Assembly: GCA_016214955.1 (NCBI GenBank)
Contig: JACRMN010000030.1
Coordinates: forward strand, 1-64,000
Direction of reading: 5' to 3'
Length of the DNA stretch: 64,000 nt
Source: Deltaproteobacteria bacterium
GTDB lineage: Bacteria; Myxococcota; Myxococcia; Myxococcales; Anaeromyxobacteraceae
Made by a program: the position numbers and the translations under genes
The notes under the pieces: generated by a model
Databases searched by the model: none
Seen by the model: only the letters and a program-made list of their open reading frames with translations
Told to the model about the DNA's origin: nothing
Shown here: in pieces, positions 10,492 through 20,052 of the stretch
Numbering within the stretch: position 1 is the stretch's first letter
Layout: every line of letters begins with the position of its first letter

Positions 10492-11136
10492 GTGATCCTG
10501 ATCCTGCTGGGCCCTCCTGGAGCCGGGAAGGGCACCCAGGCGAAGATGCTGGCCGCCGAACTGGGCGTGCCCCACATCTCCACCGGCGACATGTTCCGCG
10601 ACCACAAGGCGCGGGGCACGGAGCTCGGCAAGAAGGTCCAGGCCATCATGGACTCGGGCGGCCTGGTCACCGACGACATCACCAACGCCATGGTCCAGGA
10701 CCGGCTCGGGCGGCCCGACGTCGCCAGGGGCTGCATCCTCGACGGCTACCCCCGCACGGCGGCCCAGGCCGACTTCCTGGGCACGCTGCTCCGCGGGCAG
10801 GGCAGGGCGGTGGACCGGGTGCTCTCCTACGAGGTGCCGGAGCAGGCGGTGGTGGAGCGCATCGGCGGCCGGCGCAGCTGCCCCAAGTGCGGGGCCGTCT
10901 ACCACGTGACCGCGAGCCCGCCGCGCGCCGCCGGCGTGTGCGACAAGGACGGCACGGCGCTGGTGCTCCGCGACGACGATCGGCCCGAGAACGTGAAGAA
11001 GCGGATGCAGGAGTACGCCGGCAAGACGGCGCCGCTGAAGCGCTACTACCAGGACCGGAAACTGGTCGCCGAGATCGAGGCCACCGGTGCCCCCGAGACC
11101 ATCCTGGCGGCCACCCGCAAGCTCCTGGGTCGGTAG
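10492..11136 (+). CDS. adk: Adenylate kinase
   Basis: This enzyme interconverts ATP plus AMP with two ADP. The 214-residue product begins with the P-loop [16 protein letters not shown] (loop residues 7-15) and contains the AMP-binding STGDMFRDH and [10 protein letters not shown]. The long LID domain carries a probable zinc site, CPKC plus CDKDG, as in many Gram-positive and deltaproteobacterial enzymes. The GTG at 10492 follows GGGAGGGGAGG. The usual secY-adk-map order is kept. Confidence 0.98.
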   Translation: MILILLGPPGAGKGTQAKMLAAELGVPHISTGDMFRDHKARGTELGKKVQAIMDSGGLVTDDITNAMVQDRLGRPDVARGCILDGYPRTAAQADFLGTLLRGQGRAVDRVLSYEVPEQAVVERIGGRRSCPKCGAVYHVTASPPRAAGVCDKDGTALVLRDDDRPENVKKRMQEYAGKTAPLKRYYQDRKLVAEIEATGAPETILAATRKLLGR

Positions 11137-11143
11137 GAGCGGC

Positions 11144-11923
11144 GTGAAGCACGACCCCATCGCTCTGCGCGTCCCGGACGAGGTGGCGGCCATCGGCGAG
11201 GCTTGCCGGGTGGTGCACGTCGTCCTGGGCGAGCTCCAGGCGCGCGTGGCGCCCGGTGTCACCACCGCCGAGCTCGACGCCCATGCAGAGGCGCGGCTGG
11301 CCGAGCTGGGCGCCGAGCCGGCCTTCAAGGGCTACCACGGCTTCCCGGCGTGCATCTGCATCTCGGTCAACGAGGAGATCGTGCATGGCATCCCCGGCCC
11401 TCGGAAGCTGCAGGACGGCGACCTGGTGAGCCTCGACTTCGGTGCGGTGAAGGACGGCTGGTACGGTGACGCCGCGATCACGGTCTCGGTGGGCCGGCCC
11501 GCTCCCCAGGCGAAGCGGCTGATCCAGGTCACCGCCGAGGCGCTGGCGCGCGGCGTGGCCGCGGCCCGGGCCGGGGCCCGCATCGGCGACGTGGGCGCCG
11601 CGGTCCAGGGCTGCGTCGAGGCGCAGGGCTTCTCGGTGGTGCGCGACTTCGTGGGGCACGGCATCGGCCGGGCGCTCCACGAGCCGCCGGCGGTCCCCAA
11701 CTTCGGGGCCCCCGGAACCGGCATCCTGCTCCGGCCGGGGATGGTGCTGGCCATCGAGCCCATGGTCACCGCCGGGCGGCCCGAGGTGGAGCTCCTCGGC
11801 GACGGCTGGACGGCCATCTCGGCCGACAGGAGCCTCTGCGCCCACTTCGAGCACACGGTTGCGGTCACGGAGGCCGGGCCGCTGGTCCTGGGCACCGGGA
11901 ACACGGCTCGGAATGTGGCCTGA
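11144..11923 (+). CDS. map: Methionine aminopeptidase, type I
   Basis: This metalloenzyme removes the initiator methionine. The 259-residue product has the five metal ligands in context: DFGAVKDGWYGDAAITV (two Asp), GHGIGRALHEPP (His), LAIEPMVT (Glu) and HFEHTVAVTE (Glu). The GTG at 11144 was chosen over an upstream in-frame start because TAGGAGC lies 6 bases before it and it avoids overlap with adk. infA, which normally follows, is missing. Confidence 0.97.
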   Translation: MKHDPIALRVPDEVAAIGEACRVVHVVLGELQARVAPGVTTAELDAHAEARLAELGAEPAFKGYHGFPACICISVNEEIVHGIPGPRKLQDGDLVSLDFGAVKDGWYGDAAITVSVGRPAPQAKRLIQVTAEALARGVAAARAGARIGDVGAAVQGCVEAQGFSVVRDFVGHGIGRALHEPPAVPNFGAPGTGILLRPGMVLAIEPMVTAGRPEVELLGDGWTAISADRSLCAHFEHTVAVTEAGPLVLGTGNTARNVA

Positions 11924-11966
11924 TGTCGGAGGCTTGCAGATTCATGCCACGGGAGCATGCCGGCCG

Positions 11967-11995
11967 TTGCCAGCCGGAAATTCCTGTGTTATAGG
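11967..11995 (+). promoter_or_regulatory. Promoter candidate for the alpha operon (rpmJ-rplQ)
   Basis: TTGCCA (11967-11972) is separated by 17 bases from TATAGG (11990-11995), with a TG dinucleotide giving an extended -10. The expected start near 12002 leaves a leader of about 170 bases before rpmJ. The upstream gene map ends at 11923, so the promoter lies in a true gap. This is read from sequence only. Confidence 0.6.
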
Positions 11996-11997
11996 GC

Positions 11998-12093
11998 GCG
12001 CTTCGCTCGCCGTACCCAGGAAGCCGGGAGAGGGCGAAGCGCCAGCGAGAGCGCAGTGGGAAGCGGGTGGCCGGGAGCGCGTGAGCGCGCTCC
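11998..12093 (+). other. Structured leader upstream of rpmJ (two stem-loops)
   Basis: Two perfect inverted repeats occupy this leader. GCGCTTCGC at 11998-12006 pairs with GCGAAGCGC at 12034-12042, and GGAGCGCG at 12074-12081 pairs with CGCGCTCC at 12086-12093 around a TGAG loop. A terminator follows at 12105. The first arm overlaps the predicted transcription start, so the first stem would form fully only in read-through RNA from map. Confidence 0.5.
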
Positions 12094-12104
12094 AGGCGCC
12101 AGGT

Positions 12105-12132
12105 CCCGCCGGAAGGGTCGGCGGGGCTTTTT
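12105..12132 (+). terminator. Intrinsic terminator or attenuator before rpmJ
   Basis: CCCGCCG (12105-12111) pairs perfectly with CGGCGGG (12119-12125) around a 7-base loop and is followed by GCTTTTT. T runs are very rare in this GC-rich window. The hairpin lies between a promoter and rpmJ, so it could end spc transcripts or act as an attenuator for the alpha operon. Confidence 0.65.
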
Positions 12133-12172
12133 GTCTGCAACGACGGTGTTTTGTCGGGAGGCGGTCGAGGTC

Positions 12173-12289
12173 ATGAAGGTCCGCGCGTCGGTGAAGAAGA
12201 TTTGCGACAAGTGCAAGGTGATCAAGCGCAAGGGCGTGGTCCGGATCATCTGCGCCGCCAACCCCCGCCACAAGCAGCGGCAGCGCTAA
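12173..12289 (+). CDS. rpmJ: 50S ribosomal protein L36, zinc-binding type
   Basis: L36 is the smallest large-subunit protein. The 38-residue product begins [20 protein letters not shown] and has the zinc ligands CDKC, a third Cys (residue 27) and a His (residue 33). The ATG at 12173 follows GGGAGGCGGTCGAGG. It heads the alpha operon behind a structured leader and a terminator. Confidence 0.96.
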   Translation: MKVRASVKKICDKCKVIKRKGVVRIICAANPRHKQRQR

Positions 12290-12319
12290 CGCGCCCGCGC
12301 AGCCAGGAGAGACGAACAG

Positions 12320-12712
12320 ATGGCCCGTATCGCCGGCGTCGACCTTCCCCGCGAGAAGCGCATCGAGATCTCGCTCCAGTACCTCTACGGAATTGGCAAG
12401 ACCACCGCCAAGCTCATCTGTGAGCGCGCCCAGGTCAGCCCCATCACCCGCACCAAGGATCTCACCGACGACGAGGTCCGCCGCATCCGCGAGACCATCG
12501 AGCAGAACGTCAAGGTGGAGGGCGACCTCCGCCGCGAGACCTCGATGAACATCAAGCGGCTGATGGACCTGGGCTGCTACCGCGGCCTGCGTCACCGCAA
12601 GGGCCTGCCGGTCCGCGGCCAGCGCACCCACACCAACGCCCGCACCCGCAAGGGCCCGAAGCGCGGCCTGATTCGCAAGCCGGCCGCCGCGGCCCCCGCC
12701 CCCAAGGCGTAA
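12320..12712 (+). CDS. rpsM: 30S ribosomal protein S13
   Basis: S13 is a head protein that contacts the P-site tRNA and L5. The 130-residue product begins [19 protein letters not shown] and has [13 protein letters not shown] and the C-terminal [18 protein letters not shown] short Ala/Pro tail ends the protein. The ATG follows CAGGAGAGACG. Confidence 0.97.
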   Translation: MARIAGVDLPREKRIEISLQYLYGIGKTTAKLICERAQVSPITRTKDLTDDEVRRIRETIEQNVKVEGDLRRETSMNIKRLMDLGCYRGLRHRKGLPVRGQRTHTNARTRKGPKRGLIRKPAAAAPAPKA

Positions 12713-12742
12713 TCCTCTTCGAACAGCGAACGGAGACGACGA

Positions 12743-13255
12743 GTGGCTGACGAGAAGCAGACGACGGAGAAGCCGGCCAAGAAGCCCGAGGCCGCCCCGG
12801 CCAAGGTCGAGGAGTCCGGACCGCCCGCGGCCCCCAACCTCACCGGGATGGAGCCCATCACCGCCTCGCCGGTGACCCCGAAGAAGGGGAAGAAGCGGGT
12901 CAAGAAGAACGTCGCGGCCGGCGTGGTGCACATCGCCGCCACGTTCAACAACACCATGGTCACCATCACCGACACGGTCGGCAACGTGCTGTCCTGGTCG
13001 TCGGCCGGTGCCCGCGGCTTCAAGGGCTCGCGCAAGTCGACTCCCTTCGCCGCCCAGGTCGCCGCCGGCGATGCCGCCGCCAAGGCGATGGAGCACGGCC
13101 TCAAGACCGTCACCGTCCAGGTGAGCGGCCCCGGCGCCGGCCGCGAGTCGGCGCTGCGGGCCCTCTCGGCCGCCGGCCTCAAGATCACGCTCATCCGCGA
13201 CGTCACCCCGATCCCGCACAACGGCTGCCGGCCGCCGAAGCGCCGCCGCGTCTAG
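12743..13255 (+). CDS. rpsK: 30S ribosomal protein S11 with an N-terminal extension
   Basis: S11 forms part of the platform near the mRNA exit. The conserved core starts near residue 47 ([20 protein letters not shown]) and includes [10 protein letters not shown], the [17 protein letters not shown] segment and the C-terminal [17 protein letters not shown]. About 40 extra residues rich in Ala, Pro, Glu and Lys precede it; E. coli S11 has 129 residues and this one 170. The GTG at 12743 follows ACGGAGACG. An internal ATG at 12848 is an alternative start but lacks a good ribosome-binding site. Confidence 0.95.
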   Translation: MADEKQTTEKPAKKPEAAPAKVEESGPPAAPNLTGMEPITASPVTPKKGKKRVKKNVAAGVVHIAATFNNTMVTITDTVGNVLSWSSAGARGFKGSRKSTPFAAQVAAGDAAAKAMEHGLKTVTVQVSGPGAGRESALRALSAAGLKITLIRDVTPIPHNGCRPPKRRRV

Positions 13256-13268
13256 TCAAGGAGTCCAC

Positions 13269-13895
13269 GTGGCCCGTTACACCGAAAGTGTCTGCCGGCT
13301 CTGCCGCCGCGAGAACCTGAAGATGTATCTGAAGGGTGATCGCTGCTACACCGACAAGTGCGCCATCGAGCGGCGCCCGTACCCCCCCGGCCAGCACGGC
13401 CAGGGGCGCACCAAGTTCTCGGAGTACGGCGTCCAGCTCCGCGAGAAGCAGAAGGTGAAGCGCATGTACGGCCTGCTGGAGGCCGACTTCCGCCACGCCT
13501 TCAAGAACGCCGCGGCCGGCAAGGGCAAGACCGGCGAGAACCTGCTCCAGACCCTGGAGCTGCGCCTCGACAACGTCATCTTCCGCCTCGGCTTCGCCGA
13601 CACCCGCAACGAGGCCCGCCAGCTGGTGCGCCACGGCCACTTCCGCATCAACGGCCGCAAGGTGGACGTGCCCTCCTACCGGCTCCGCGCCGGCGACGTC
13701 ATCGAGCTGCGCGAGCGGTCCAAGAAGGTTGTCCGCATCGGCGAGGCGCTGGAGGCGGTGGACCGCCGCGGCGTCCCGCAGTGGCTCGAGCTGGACAAGG
13801 GTGGCTTCAAGGGCACGGTGAAGACCTCGCCGTCTCGCGAGGACATCACCATGCCCATCCAGGAGCAGCTGATCGTCGAGCTCTACTCGAAGTAG
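13269..13895 (+). CDS. rpsD: 30S ribosomal protein S4, four-cysteine (zinc) type
   Basis: S4 nucleates 30S assembly and represses the alpha operon in E. coli. The 208-residue product begins [18 protein letters not shown] with CRLC (residues 9-12) and two further Cys in [12 protein letters not shown], the C+ zinc form. The S4 RNA-binding domain ([34 protein letters not shown]) is intact. The GTG follows AAGGAGTCC. If S4 controls this operon, the leader before rpmJ is the obvious target. Confidence 0.97.
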   Translation: MARYTESVCRLCRRENLKMYLKGDRCYTDKCAIERRPYPPGQHGQGRTKFSEYGVQLREKQKVKRMYGLLEADFRHAFKNAAAGKGKTGENLLQTLELRLDNVIFRLGFADTRNEARQLVRHGHFRINGRKVDVPSYRLRAGDVIELRERSKKVVRIGEALEAVDRRGVPQWLELDKGGFKGTVKTSPSREDITMPIQEQLIVELYSK

Positions 13896-13995
13896 TCGGG
13901 CTCGCACTCACAACCGGAACGGTCGCGCGTCCCACGGTTCTCCGATCCGCTCGGCTGGCGGTGGCGGGGAGGGGGCGGCGGCACAGGAGACAGCC

Positions 13996-15012
<1,017 letters not shown>

Positions 15013-15042
15013 CCGACCGCCGGGAAGAACGGAGATCTCACC

Positions 15043-15525
15043 ATGAAGCATCGCATCGCCGGCAGGCGGCTCGACCGCACCACCGAGCACCGCACGGCCA
15101 TGTTCAAGAACATGGTCACCTCGCTGCTGCGCCACGAGCGCATCCAGACCACCACGCCCAAGGCCAAGGAGCTGAAGCGGATCGCCGACAAGGTGATCAC
15201 CCTGGCCAAGAAGGGCTCGCCCCACGCCCGCCGCCAGGCCTACCGGCAGGTTCGCGACGTCGAGGTGCTGAACAAGCTCTTCGAGAGCATCGGCCCCCGC
15301 TTCGCCAAGCGGGCCGGCGGCTACACCCGGATCATCAAGATCGGGCGGCGCGCCGGCGACAACGCCGAGGTGGCGGTCATCGAGCTGGTGGAGAAGGCGC
15401 CGGCCGAGGCCACCGAGGGCAAGGGCGAGGAGAAGTCCGAGAAGAAGGCCAAGCCCGCGAAGGCGGAGCCGGCCGAGAAGGCGGAGAAGAAGGCCGCGAA
15501 GAAGCCCAAGAAGGAGAAGGCGTAG
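15043..15525 (+). CDS. rplQ: 50S ribosomal protein L17 with a Lys/Ala/Glu-rich tail
   Basis: L17 lies near the tunnel exit. The core begins [20 protein letters not shown] and includes [19 protein letters not shown], ending near residue 118. About 40 residues of Lys/Glu/Ala repeats follow, making the protein 160 residues long against 127 in E. coli. It ends the alpha operon 30 bases after rpoA. Confidence 0.96.
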   Translation: MKHRIAGRRLDRTTEHRTAMFKNMVTSLLRHERIQTTTPKAKELKRIADKVITLAKKGSPHARRQAYRQVRDVEVLNKLFESIGPRFAKRAGGYTRIIKIGRRAGDNAEVAVIELVEKAPAEATEGKGEEKSEKKAKPAKAEPAEKAEKKAAKKPKKEKA

Positions 15526-15557
15526 GGCCCCGCGGCCCACCGCCGAAGGAGAACCCG

Positions 15558-15821
15558 ATGGCAGTCGTTCTCCGGCTCTCGCGAGCCGGCACCCACAAGG
15601 CCCCGTTCTACCACGTGGTCGCCACCGACTCGCGCAAGCCGCGGGACGGCGCGTACCTCGAGGACGTCGGCATCTACGACCCGACCCGCCGGCCCGAGCT
15701 CATCCAGCTCAAGGCCGACCGGATCGAGTACTGGCTCAAGAAGGGCGCTCGCCCCAGCGAGACGGTCGCCGAGGTGATCCGCAAGGCGAAGGTCCAGAAG
15801 CCGGCCGAGGCCAAGAAGTAG
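15558..15821 (+). CDS. rpsP: 30S ribosomal protein S16
   Basis: S16 is a small-subunit assembly protein. The 87-residue product begins MAVVLRLSRAGTHKAPFYHVV and has the conserved DSRKPRDGAYLEDVGIYDPT. It heads the rpsP-KH-rimM-trmD-rplS group, the standard order. The ATG follows AAGGAGAACCCG. Confidence 0.97.
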   Translation: MAVVLRLSRAGTHKAPFYHVVATDSRKPRDGAYLEDVGIYDPTRRPELIQLKADRIEYWLKKGARPSETVAEVIRKAKVQKPAEAKK

Positions 15822-15827
15822 CCACCC

Positions 15828-16058
15828 ATGCGCGACCTCGTCCTCTGGCTCGCCAAGCAGCTGGTGGAGGACCCGGAGGCGGTTCGCGTCGAGACCATCG
15901 AGCGGGACCGGTCCACGGTCCTCGAGCTGTCGGTGGCCCAGGAGGACCTGGGGCGCGTCATCGGAAGGGGCGGCAAGACCGCCAAGGCCTTCCGCACGGT
16001 GCTCGACGCGGCGGCGCGGCAGCAGGGCCGTCGCGCCGTCCTCGACATCCTCGACTGA
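15828..16058 (+). CDS. khpA: KH-domain RNA-binding protein, KhpA type
   Basis: The 76-residue product is a single KH domain with the GxxG loop in RVIGRGGKTAKAFRTVLDAA. It matches the small RNA-binding protein often encoded between rpsP and rimM and implicated in RNA chaperoning and cell-size control in other bacteria. It lies 6 bases after rpsP and 3 before rimM, so co-expression is likely. Confidence 0.93.
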   Translation: MRDLVLWLAKQLVEDPEAVRVETIERDRSTVLELSVAQEDLGRVIGRGGKTAKAFRTVLDAAARQQGRRAVLDILD

Positions 16059-16061
16059 CCG

Positions 16062-16586
16062 GTGGGCTGGATTCCGGTCGGCAGGGTGGTCCGGGCCCTG
16101 GGGCTGAAGGGCCACCTGGGGGTGGCGGGCAGCGAGGGTGGGCTGGCCGGGCTGAAGCGGCTGGCGCTGGAGCGCGGCGGCGAGCGGCACGAGCACCGCA
16201 TCCAGGAGGCGCGGCCGCAGGGGCGCCTCTGGGCGGTGATGCTGGAGGGGATCTCCGGCCGCACGGCGGCGGAGGGCTGGGTGGGGGCGCAGGTGCTGGC
16301 GCTGCGGGAGGATCTGCCGGATGCCGGGCCCGGCGCTCACTACTGGGCCGACCTCCAGGGGCTGCCGGTGGTGACGGCGGACGGCAGGCCGGTGGGAACG
16401 GTGACCGGGCTGCAGCCGACGGGCGGCGTGGACGTGCTGGTGGTGACGGGTACCGGGGGCGAGGTGCTGGTGCCCCTCGCGCCCTACGTGACGGTGGAGG
16501 CAGGGCGGGTGGTGGTGGACGCCCCCGAGGGACTACTGGAGCTGTCCCGGGAAGAGGACAGGGGAGGAGCTGGGAAAGGACGCTGA
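16062..16586 (+). CDS. rimM: 16S rRNA processing protein RimM
   Basis: RimM binds S19 and helps mature the 30S head. The 174-residue product has the N-terminal domain ([17 protein letters not shown]) and a C-terminal PRC barrel ([21 protein letters not shown] and [28 protein letters not shown], named by its ends). It starts at a GTG directly after the KH gene and ends 1 base before trmD. Confidence 0.95.
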   Translation: MGWIPVGRVVRALGLKGHLGVAGSEGGLAGLKRLALERGGERHEHRIQEARPQGRLWAVMLEGISGRTAAEGWVGAQVLALREDLPDAGPGAHYWADLQGLPVVTADGRPVGTVTGLQPTGGVDVLVVTGTGGEVLVPLAPYVTVEAGRVVVDAPEGLLELSREEDRGGAGKGR

Positions 16587-16587
16587 G

Positions 16588-17331
16588 GTGGCCGCGCTCG
16601 AGGTCGAGATCCTGACGCTGTTTCCCCGGATGTGCGCCGGGTATCTCGCCGAGAGCATCCTGGGGAAGGCCCAGGAGGCCGGGATCGTGGACCTCCGCGT
16701 CACCGACATCCGCGAGTTCGCCGCCGGCAAGCACCGGGTCACCGACGACGCCCCCTACGGCGGCGGAGCCGGGATGGTGATGAAGCCGGAGCCCCTCACG
16801 GAGGCCGTACTGGCGGCCAGGGCCAGGCTGCCGGGCGCAAGGGTGTTGCTGACCAGCCCCCGGGGACGGAAGCTGGACCAGGCGCTGGCGCGGGAGCTGG
16901 CGGCGGCAGGGCGGCTCGTCGTAGCCTGCGGCCGCTACGAAGGGGTCGACGAGCGGGTGACCGCGGCCGTGGACATGGAGGTCTCGGTGGGCGACTTCGT
17001 GCTCACCGGGGGAGAGCTGGCGGCGCTCTGCATCGTGGACGCCGCGGCGAGGCTGGTACCCGGCGTGCTCGGGAACGAGGAGAGCGCCGGGGCAGAGAGT
17101 TTCGGGGGTCAGGACGGGTTGCTGGAGCACCCGCACTACACCCGGCCTCCGGTGTACCGGGGGATGGAGGTGCCGGCGGTCCTGCTGTCGGGGGATCACC
17201 GGCGAATCGAGCGGTGGCGGCGGCGCGAGGCGCTGCGCGCCACCCGCGACCGGCGGCCGGACCTCTTCGCGAGGCTCCGGCTGGCGGAGGACGACATCCG
17301 GCTCCTCGAGGCCGGCGATGACGAGCTGTAA
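16588..17331 (+). CDS. trmD: tRNA (guanine37-N1)-methyltransferase
   Basis: TrmD methylates G37 of tRNAs and prevents +1 frameshifting. The 247-residue product has the family motifs [38 protein letters not shown] and the trefoil-knot segment [14 protein letters not shown] with SAGAESFG and [11 protein letters not shown]. The GTG at 16588 is one base after the rimM stop. Length is standard. Confidence 0.97.
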   Translation: MAALEVEILTLFPRMCAGYLAESILGKAQEAGIVDLRVTDIREFAAGKHRVTDDAPYGGGAGMVMKPEPLTEAVLAARARLPGARVLLTSPRGRKLDQALARELAAAGRLVVACGRYEGVDERVTAAVDMEVSVGDFVLTGGELAALCIVDAAARLVPGVLGNEESAGAESFGGQDGLLEHPHYTRPPVYRGMEVPAVLLSGDHRRIERWRRREALRATRDRRPDLFARLRLAEDDIRLLEAGDDEL

Positions 17332-17343
17332 GGAGACGCTGCC

Positions 17344-17757
17344 ATGCTGCGCAAGGCCATCAGCGAGATCGAGCGGAAGCAGATCCGCCAGGACCTCCCG
17401 GAGTTCCGCCCCGGGGACAACGTCCGGGTCCACACCAAGATCAAGGAAGGCGACAAGGAGCGCATCCAGGTCTTCGAGGGCGTGGTCATCCGCCATCGCC
17501 GGGGCTCGGCCCGCGCGATGTTCACCGTCCGCAAGGTGAGCTACGGCGTCGGCGTGGAGCGCATGTTCCCCGTCCACAGCCCGCGCATCGACAAGGTCGA
17601 GGTGATGGGCCACGGCGAGGTCCGCCGCTCGCGCCTCTACTACCTGCGCGACCTGCAGGGCAAGGCGGCCCGCCTCACCCAGGAGGAGGGCACCGGCGAG
17701 ACGCAGGCCCCCGCCGCCGCTCCGGCTCCTGCGGCCCCCGCCACCCCCGCCCCGTAG
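17344..17757 (+). CDS. rplS: 50S ribosomal protein L19
   Basis: L19 lies at the subunit interface. The product has the conserved [49 protein letters not shown] and SPRIDKVEV segments (partly given). The core ends near residue 118 and is followed by about 18 Ala/Pro residues. The total of 137 residues exceeds the usual 115-120. It ends the translation cluster. Confidence 0.96.
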   Translation: MLRKAISEIERKQIRQDLPEFRPGDNVRVHTKIKEGDKERIQVFEGVVIRHRRGSARAMFTVRKVSYGVGVERMFPVHSPRIDKVEVMGHGEVRRSRLYYLRDLQGKAARLTQEEGTGETQAPAAAPAPAAPATPAP

Positions 17758-17780
17758 GCGGGTCGCGGTGCGCGGCGTCC

Positions 17781-17809
17781 TTCCCCGGGCTGCCCGGTGC
17801 GGCTAGGAT
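17781..17809 (+). promoter_or_regulatory. Promoter candidate for the SMC-like gene
   Basis: TTCCCC (17781-17786) and TAGGAT (17804-17809) are 17 bases apart. The GTG start at 17817 is 8 bases beyond the -10 box, so the transcript would be leaderless or nearly so. Confidence 0.4.
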
Positions 17810-17816
17810 CCGCGCC

Positions 17817-19658
17817 GTGCTCCTCCTGGAGATCGCCGCCCAGGGCGTGAAGGGCGTGGCCCCGGCATCCGGGCGCCTCACCCTTCGGGCCGGCTACAAC
17901 GTGGTGCCGGCCGAGGGGCCGGCCCTGCGCCGCCTGCTGGAGGCGCTCCTCTACCCGAACCCGCGAGACGCCGACTCGCTCCCCCGGACCGCCCCCGGGA
18001 CGAGCGGCGCGCCGGTGCGCGCCGGCGTCACCCTGGTCGGCAACGACCAGGTGACCTACCGGCTGGTGCGCGACTTCGGCGCCGGGTGCCAGCTCCACCG
18101 CTTCGACCCCCAGCAGCGGTCCTTCGCCCTGGTCTCGCAGGACCTGGCGGAGATCGCCGCCCACCTGGTGGGGCCCGCCGGCCTGCCGAGCCGCGGCCGG
18201 CTGGCGGCGCTGCTGTGTCTCGGCGCCGCCGAGCTCCCCTCCAAGGCCGGCGCCGCAGGCCTGGGCGCAGCCAGCGTGGTGCCGTCCGCCCCGCGGCGGC
18301 AGACGCCCGAGCAGGCCGAGAAGCGGCTCGCCGAGCTGCGCGCCGAGCTGGAGCGGGCCCGCAAGGCCGAGAAGGCCCAGTACCGCATGGACGGGCTCCA
18401 GAGCCGCCTCTACAAGGCCGAGGAGGCCCTCCGCGAGGGTGCCCGGGTGCGCGAGGGCCTGGCCGCCGCCGAGGGTGCTCTCCACGAGCTGGCGGCCGTG
18501 GACGCGGTCGCCACCCGGCTCGGGGACGTCCAGGCCCGGCTGGCCCAGCACGCCAAGGCGATGGCCCGGCGCGACGAGGGGCTCGCCAAGGTGGACTCGG
18601 AGCGGCAGGTCCTGGCCGGGATCGCCGGCCAGGGCGCGCCGCTGGCGCCGTGGAAGGAGCCGCGGGTGCTGGGGGCGGCCGCCGCCGGCCTCCTGCTCTT
18701 CGCCCTGGGCATGGTGGGGGCGGCCCAGGGGAGCGACCTGCGCTACCTGGCCCTGCTCGACATCCCGGTGTTCGGCCTGGGCGCCTGGTTCGCGCTGCGG
18801 AACGTCGACAGGCACGAGGAGCTGGCGCGGATGGGGCGGCGCCAGAGGGTGGTCGAGGAGCGCGAGCGCAAGGTGAAGGAGCAGTTCGAGCGCGACACCG
18901 CCGAGCTGCGCCAGGCGGTCCAGGAGCTGGGGCTGCCGGGGCTGACGGAGCTGCAGGACCTGGTGGGCAAGCTGGCCGACGCCCGGGCGACCCATGCCGA
19001 GTGGCGGGAGCGGCTGGCGGCCTGGGAGGCGCAGCCGGAGACGCGCGACGCTCGCGCCGAGCGCGACAGGGTGGAGGCGGAGCTGCGCGAGGCCGAGTCG
19101 GACCTGGCGAGCGAGGCGGGCGGCTACGTGCGCGACCCGCGCACCATCGAGGCGGAGCTGGGGCGGGCCACCCAGGAGGCAGCGGTGCCGCCGGAGGAGG
19201 AGGCGGTGACGGCGCCGGCCGCGCCGGCGGTGGAGCCGCTGCGCGGCCTGCTGGAGCGAGCGGCCGCCGAGCTCTCGCTCACGCCCTCGGCGCTGGCGCG
19301 GTCGCTGCTGGCGCGAGCCTCGCAGGCCATGGCCGCCCTCTCGGGGCAGCGCTGCACGGGCCTGTCGGTCGACGACCGGGGCACGCTGATGGCGCTGGTG
19401 AGCGGCCGCCCGCAGCCGTCGCTGGGGCTGCCGCCGGCCGACCGCGATCTCTGCTTCCTGGCGCTGCGGCTGGCGCTGGTGGAGCAGGAGATCGGCGCCG
19501 GCAAGGCGGTGGCGCTGGTGGACGAGGTCTTCGCCGGCCTGCCCGAAGGGGCGCGCCGCATGGCCGCCCGCCTGCTCAAGCAGGCGGCCCGCGGTGGGCA
19601 GATCCTGCACGCCACCCGCGATCCGGCCTTCCGCGAGGCGGCGGACCACGCGGCCTGA
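17817..19658 (+). CDS. Membrane SMC/YhaN-like protein with a degenerate ATPase site
   Basis: This 613-residue protein has the layout of the YhaN group of SMC/Rad50-like ATPases: an N-terminal half-domain, a long coiled coil (about 160-275 and 330-460) broken by two membrane helices (about 284-303 and 309-328), and a C-terminal half-domain. Walker B and the D loop are kept (VALVDEVFAGL, Asp569 Glu570), as is an H-loop-like histidine (598). The P-loop is not: AGYNVVPAEGPALRRLLEA replaces GxxGxGKS/T, and the signature LSxG is replaced by LPPAD before LALRLAL. It cannot be expected to hydrolyse ATP normally. Function is unknown. It is followed closely by yraN and rsmI. Confidence 0.75.
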   Translation: MLLLEIAAQGVKGVAPASGRLTLRAGYNVVPAEGPALRRLLEALLYPNPRDADSLPRTAPGTSGAPVRAGVTLVGNDQVTYRLVRDFGAGCQLHRFDPQQRSFALVSQDLAEIAAHLVGPAGLPSRGRLAALLCLGAAELPSKAGAAGLGAASVVPSAPRRQTPEQAEKRLAELRAELERARKAEKAQYRMDGLQSRLYKAEEALREGARVREGLAAAEGALHELAAVDAVATRLGDVQARLAQHAKAMARRDEGLAKVDSERQVLAGIAGQGAPLAPWKEPRVLGAAAAGLLLFALGMVGAAQGSDLRYLALLDIPVFGLGAWFALRNVDRHEELARMGRRQRVVEERERKVKEQFERDTAELRQAVQELGLPGLTELQDLVGKLADARATHAEWRERLAAWEAQPETRDARAERDRVEAELREAESDLASEAGGYVRDPRTIEAELGRATQEAAVPPEEEAVTAPAAPAVEPLRGLLERAAAELSLTPSALARSLLARASQAMAALSGQRCTGLSVDDRGTLMALVSGRPQPSLGLPPADRDLCFLALRLALVEQEIGAGKAVALVDEVFAGLPEGARRMAARLLKQAARGGQILHATRDPAFREAADHAA

Positions 19659-19662
19659 TCGC

Positions 19663-20049
19663 ATGGCGCGCGCCGGCGAGAGCACCCACCACAAGGGGCG
19701 GCGGGCCGAGGAGGCTGCCGCGGCCTGGCTGGAGGAGCAAGGCTACGCGGTGCTGGCCCGCAACCACGCCACCCGGCGCGGCGAGGTGGACCTGGTGTGC
19801 CGGGAGGGCGAGACCCTTTGCTTCGTGGAGGTGCGCTCCCGCGCCAGCGCCGACCACGGCACGCCGGCCGAGAGCATCACCGTCGCCAAGGCCCGGCGGG
19901 TGGTGGCGGCGGCCACCGACTGGGCGGTGCGCCACGGCGGGCTCGACCGGGCCATGCGCTTCGACGTCGTGGCCGTGGACCTGTCGGCCGGGCGGCCGCG
20001 CTTCACCCTCTACCGCGGCGCCTTCGACGCCAGCGGTGCCCCGGGCTAG
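19663..20049 (+). CDS. yraN: UPF0102 protein YraN, nuclease-fold
   Basis: The 128-residue product fits the YraN family, a restriction-endonuclease fold of uncertain role linked to DNA processing. The family motifs are visible: KGRRAEEAAAAWLEEQGY, then the active-site pattern RGEVDLVCREGETLCFVEVRSR (Asp and Glu-x-Lys-like positions; the last is Arg here). The ATG at 19663 follows the previous stop by 4 bases. It is 3 bases before rsmI, a common neighbour. Confidence 0.9.
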   Translation: MARAGESTHHKGRRAEEAAAAWLEEQGYAVLARNHATRRGEVDLVCREGETLCFVEVRSRASADHGTPAESITVAKARRVVAAATDWAVRHGGLDRAMRFDVVAVDLSAGRPRFTLYRGAFDASGAPG

Positions 20050-20052
20050 CGC

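Noticed and set aside
17758-17780. Possible terminator after rplS
   Set aside because: No stem with a T run was found, and read-through to the next gene or rho-dependent ending cannot be told apart.
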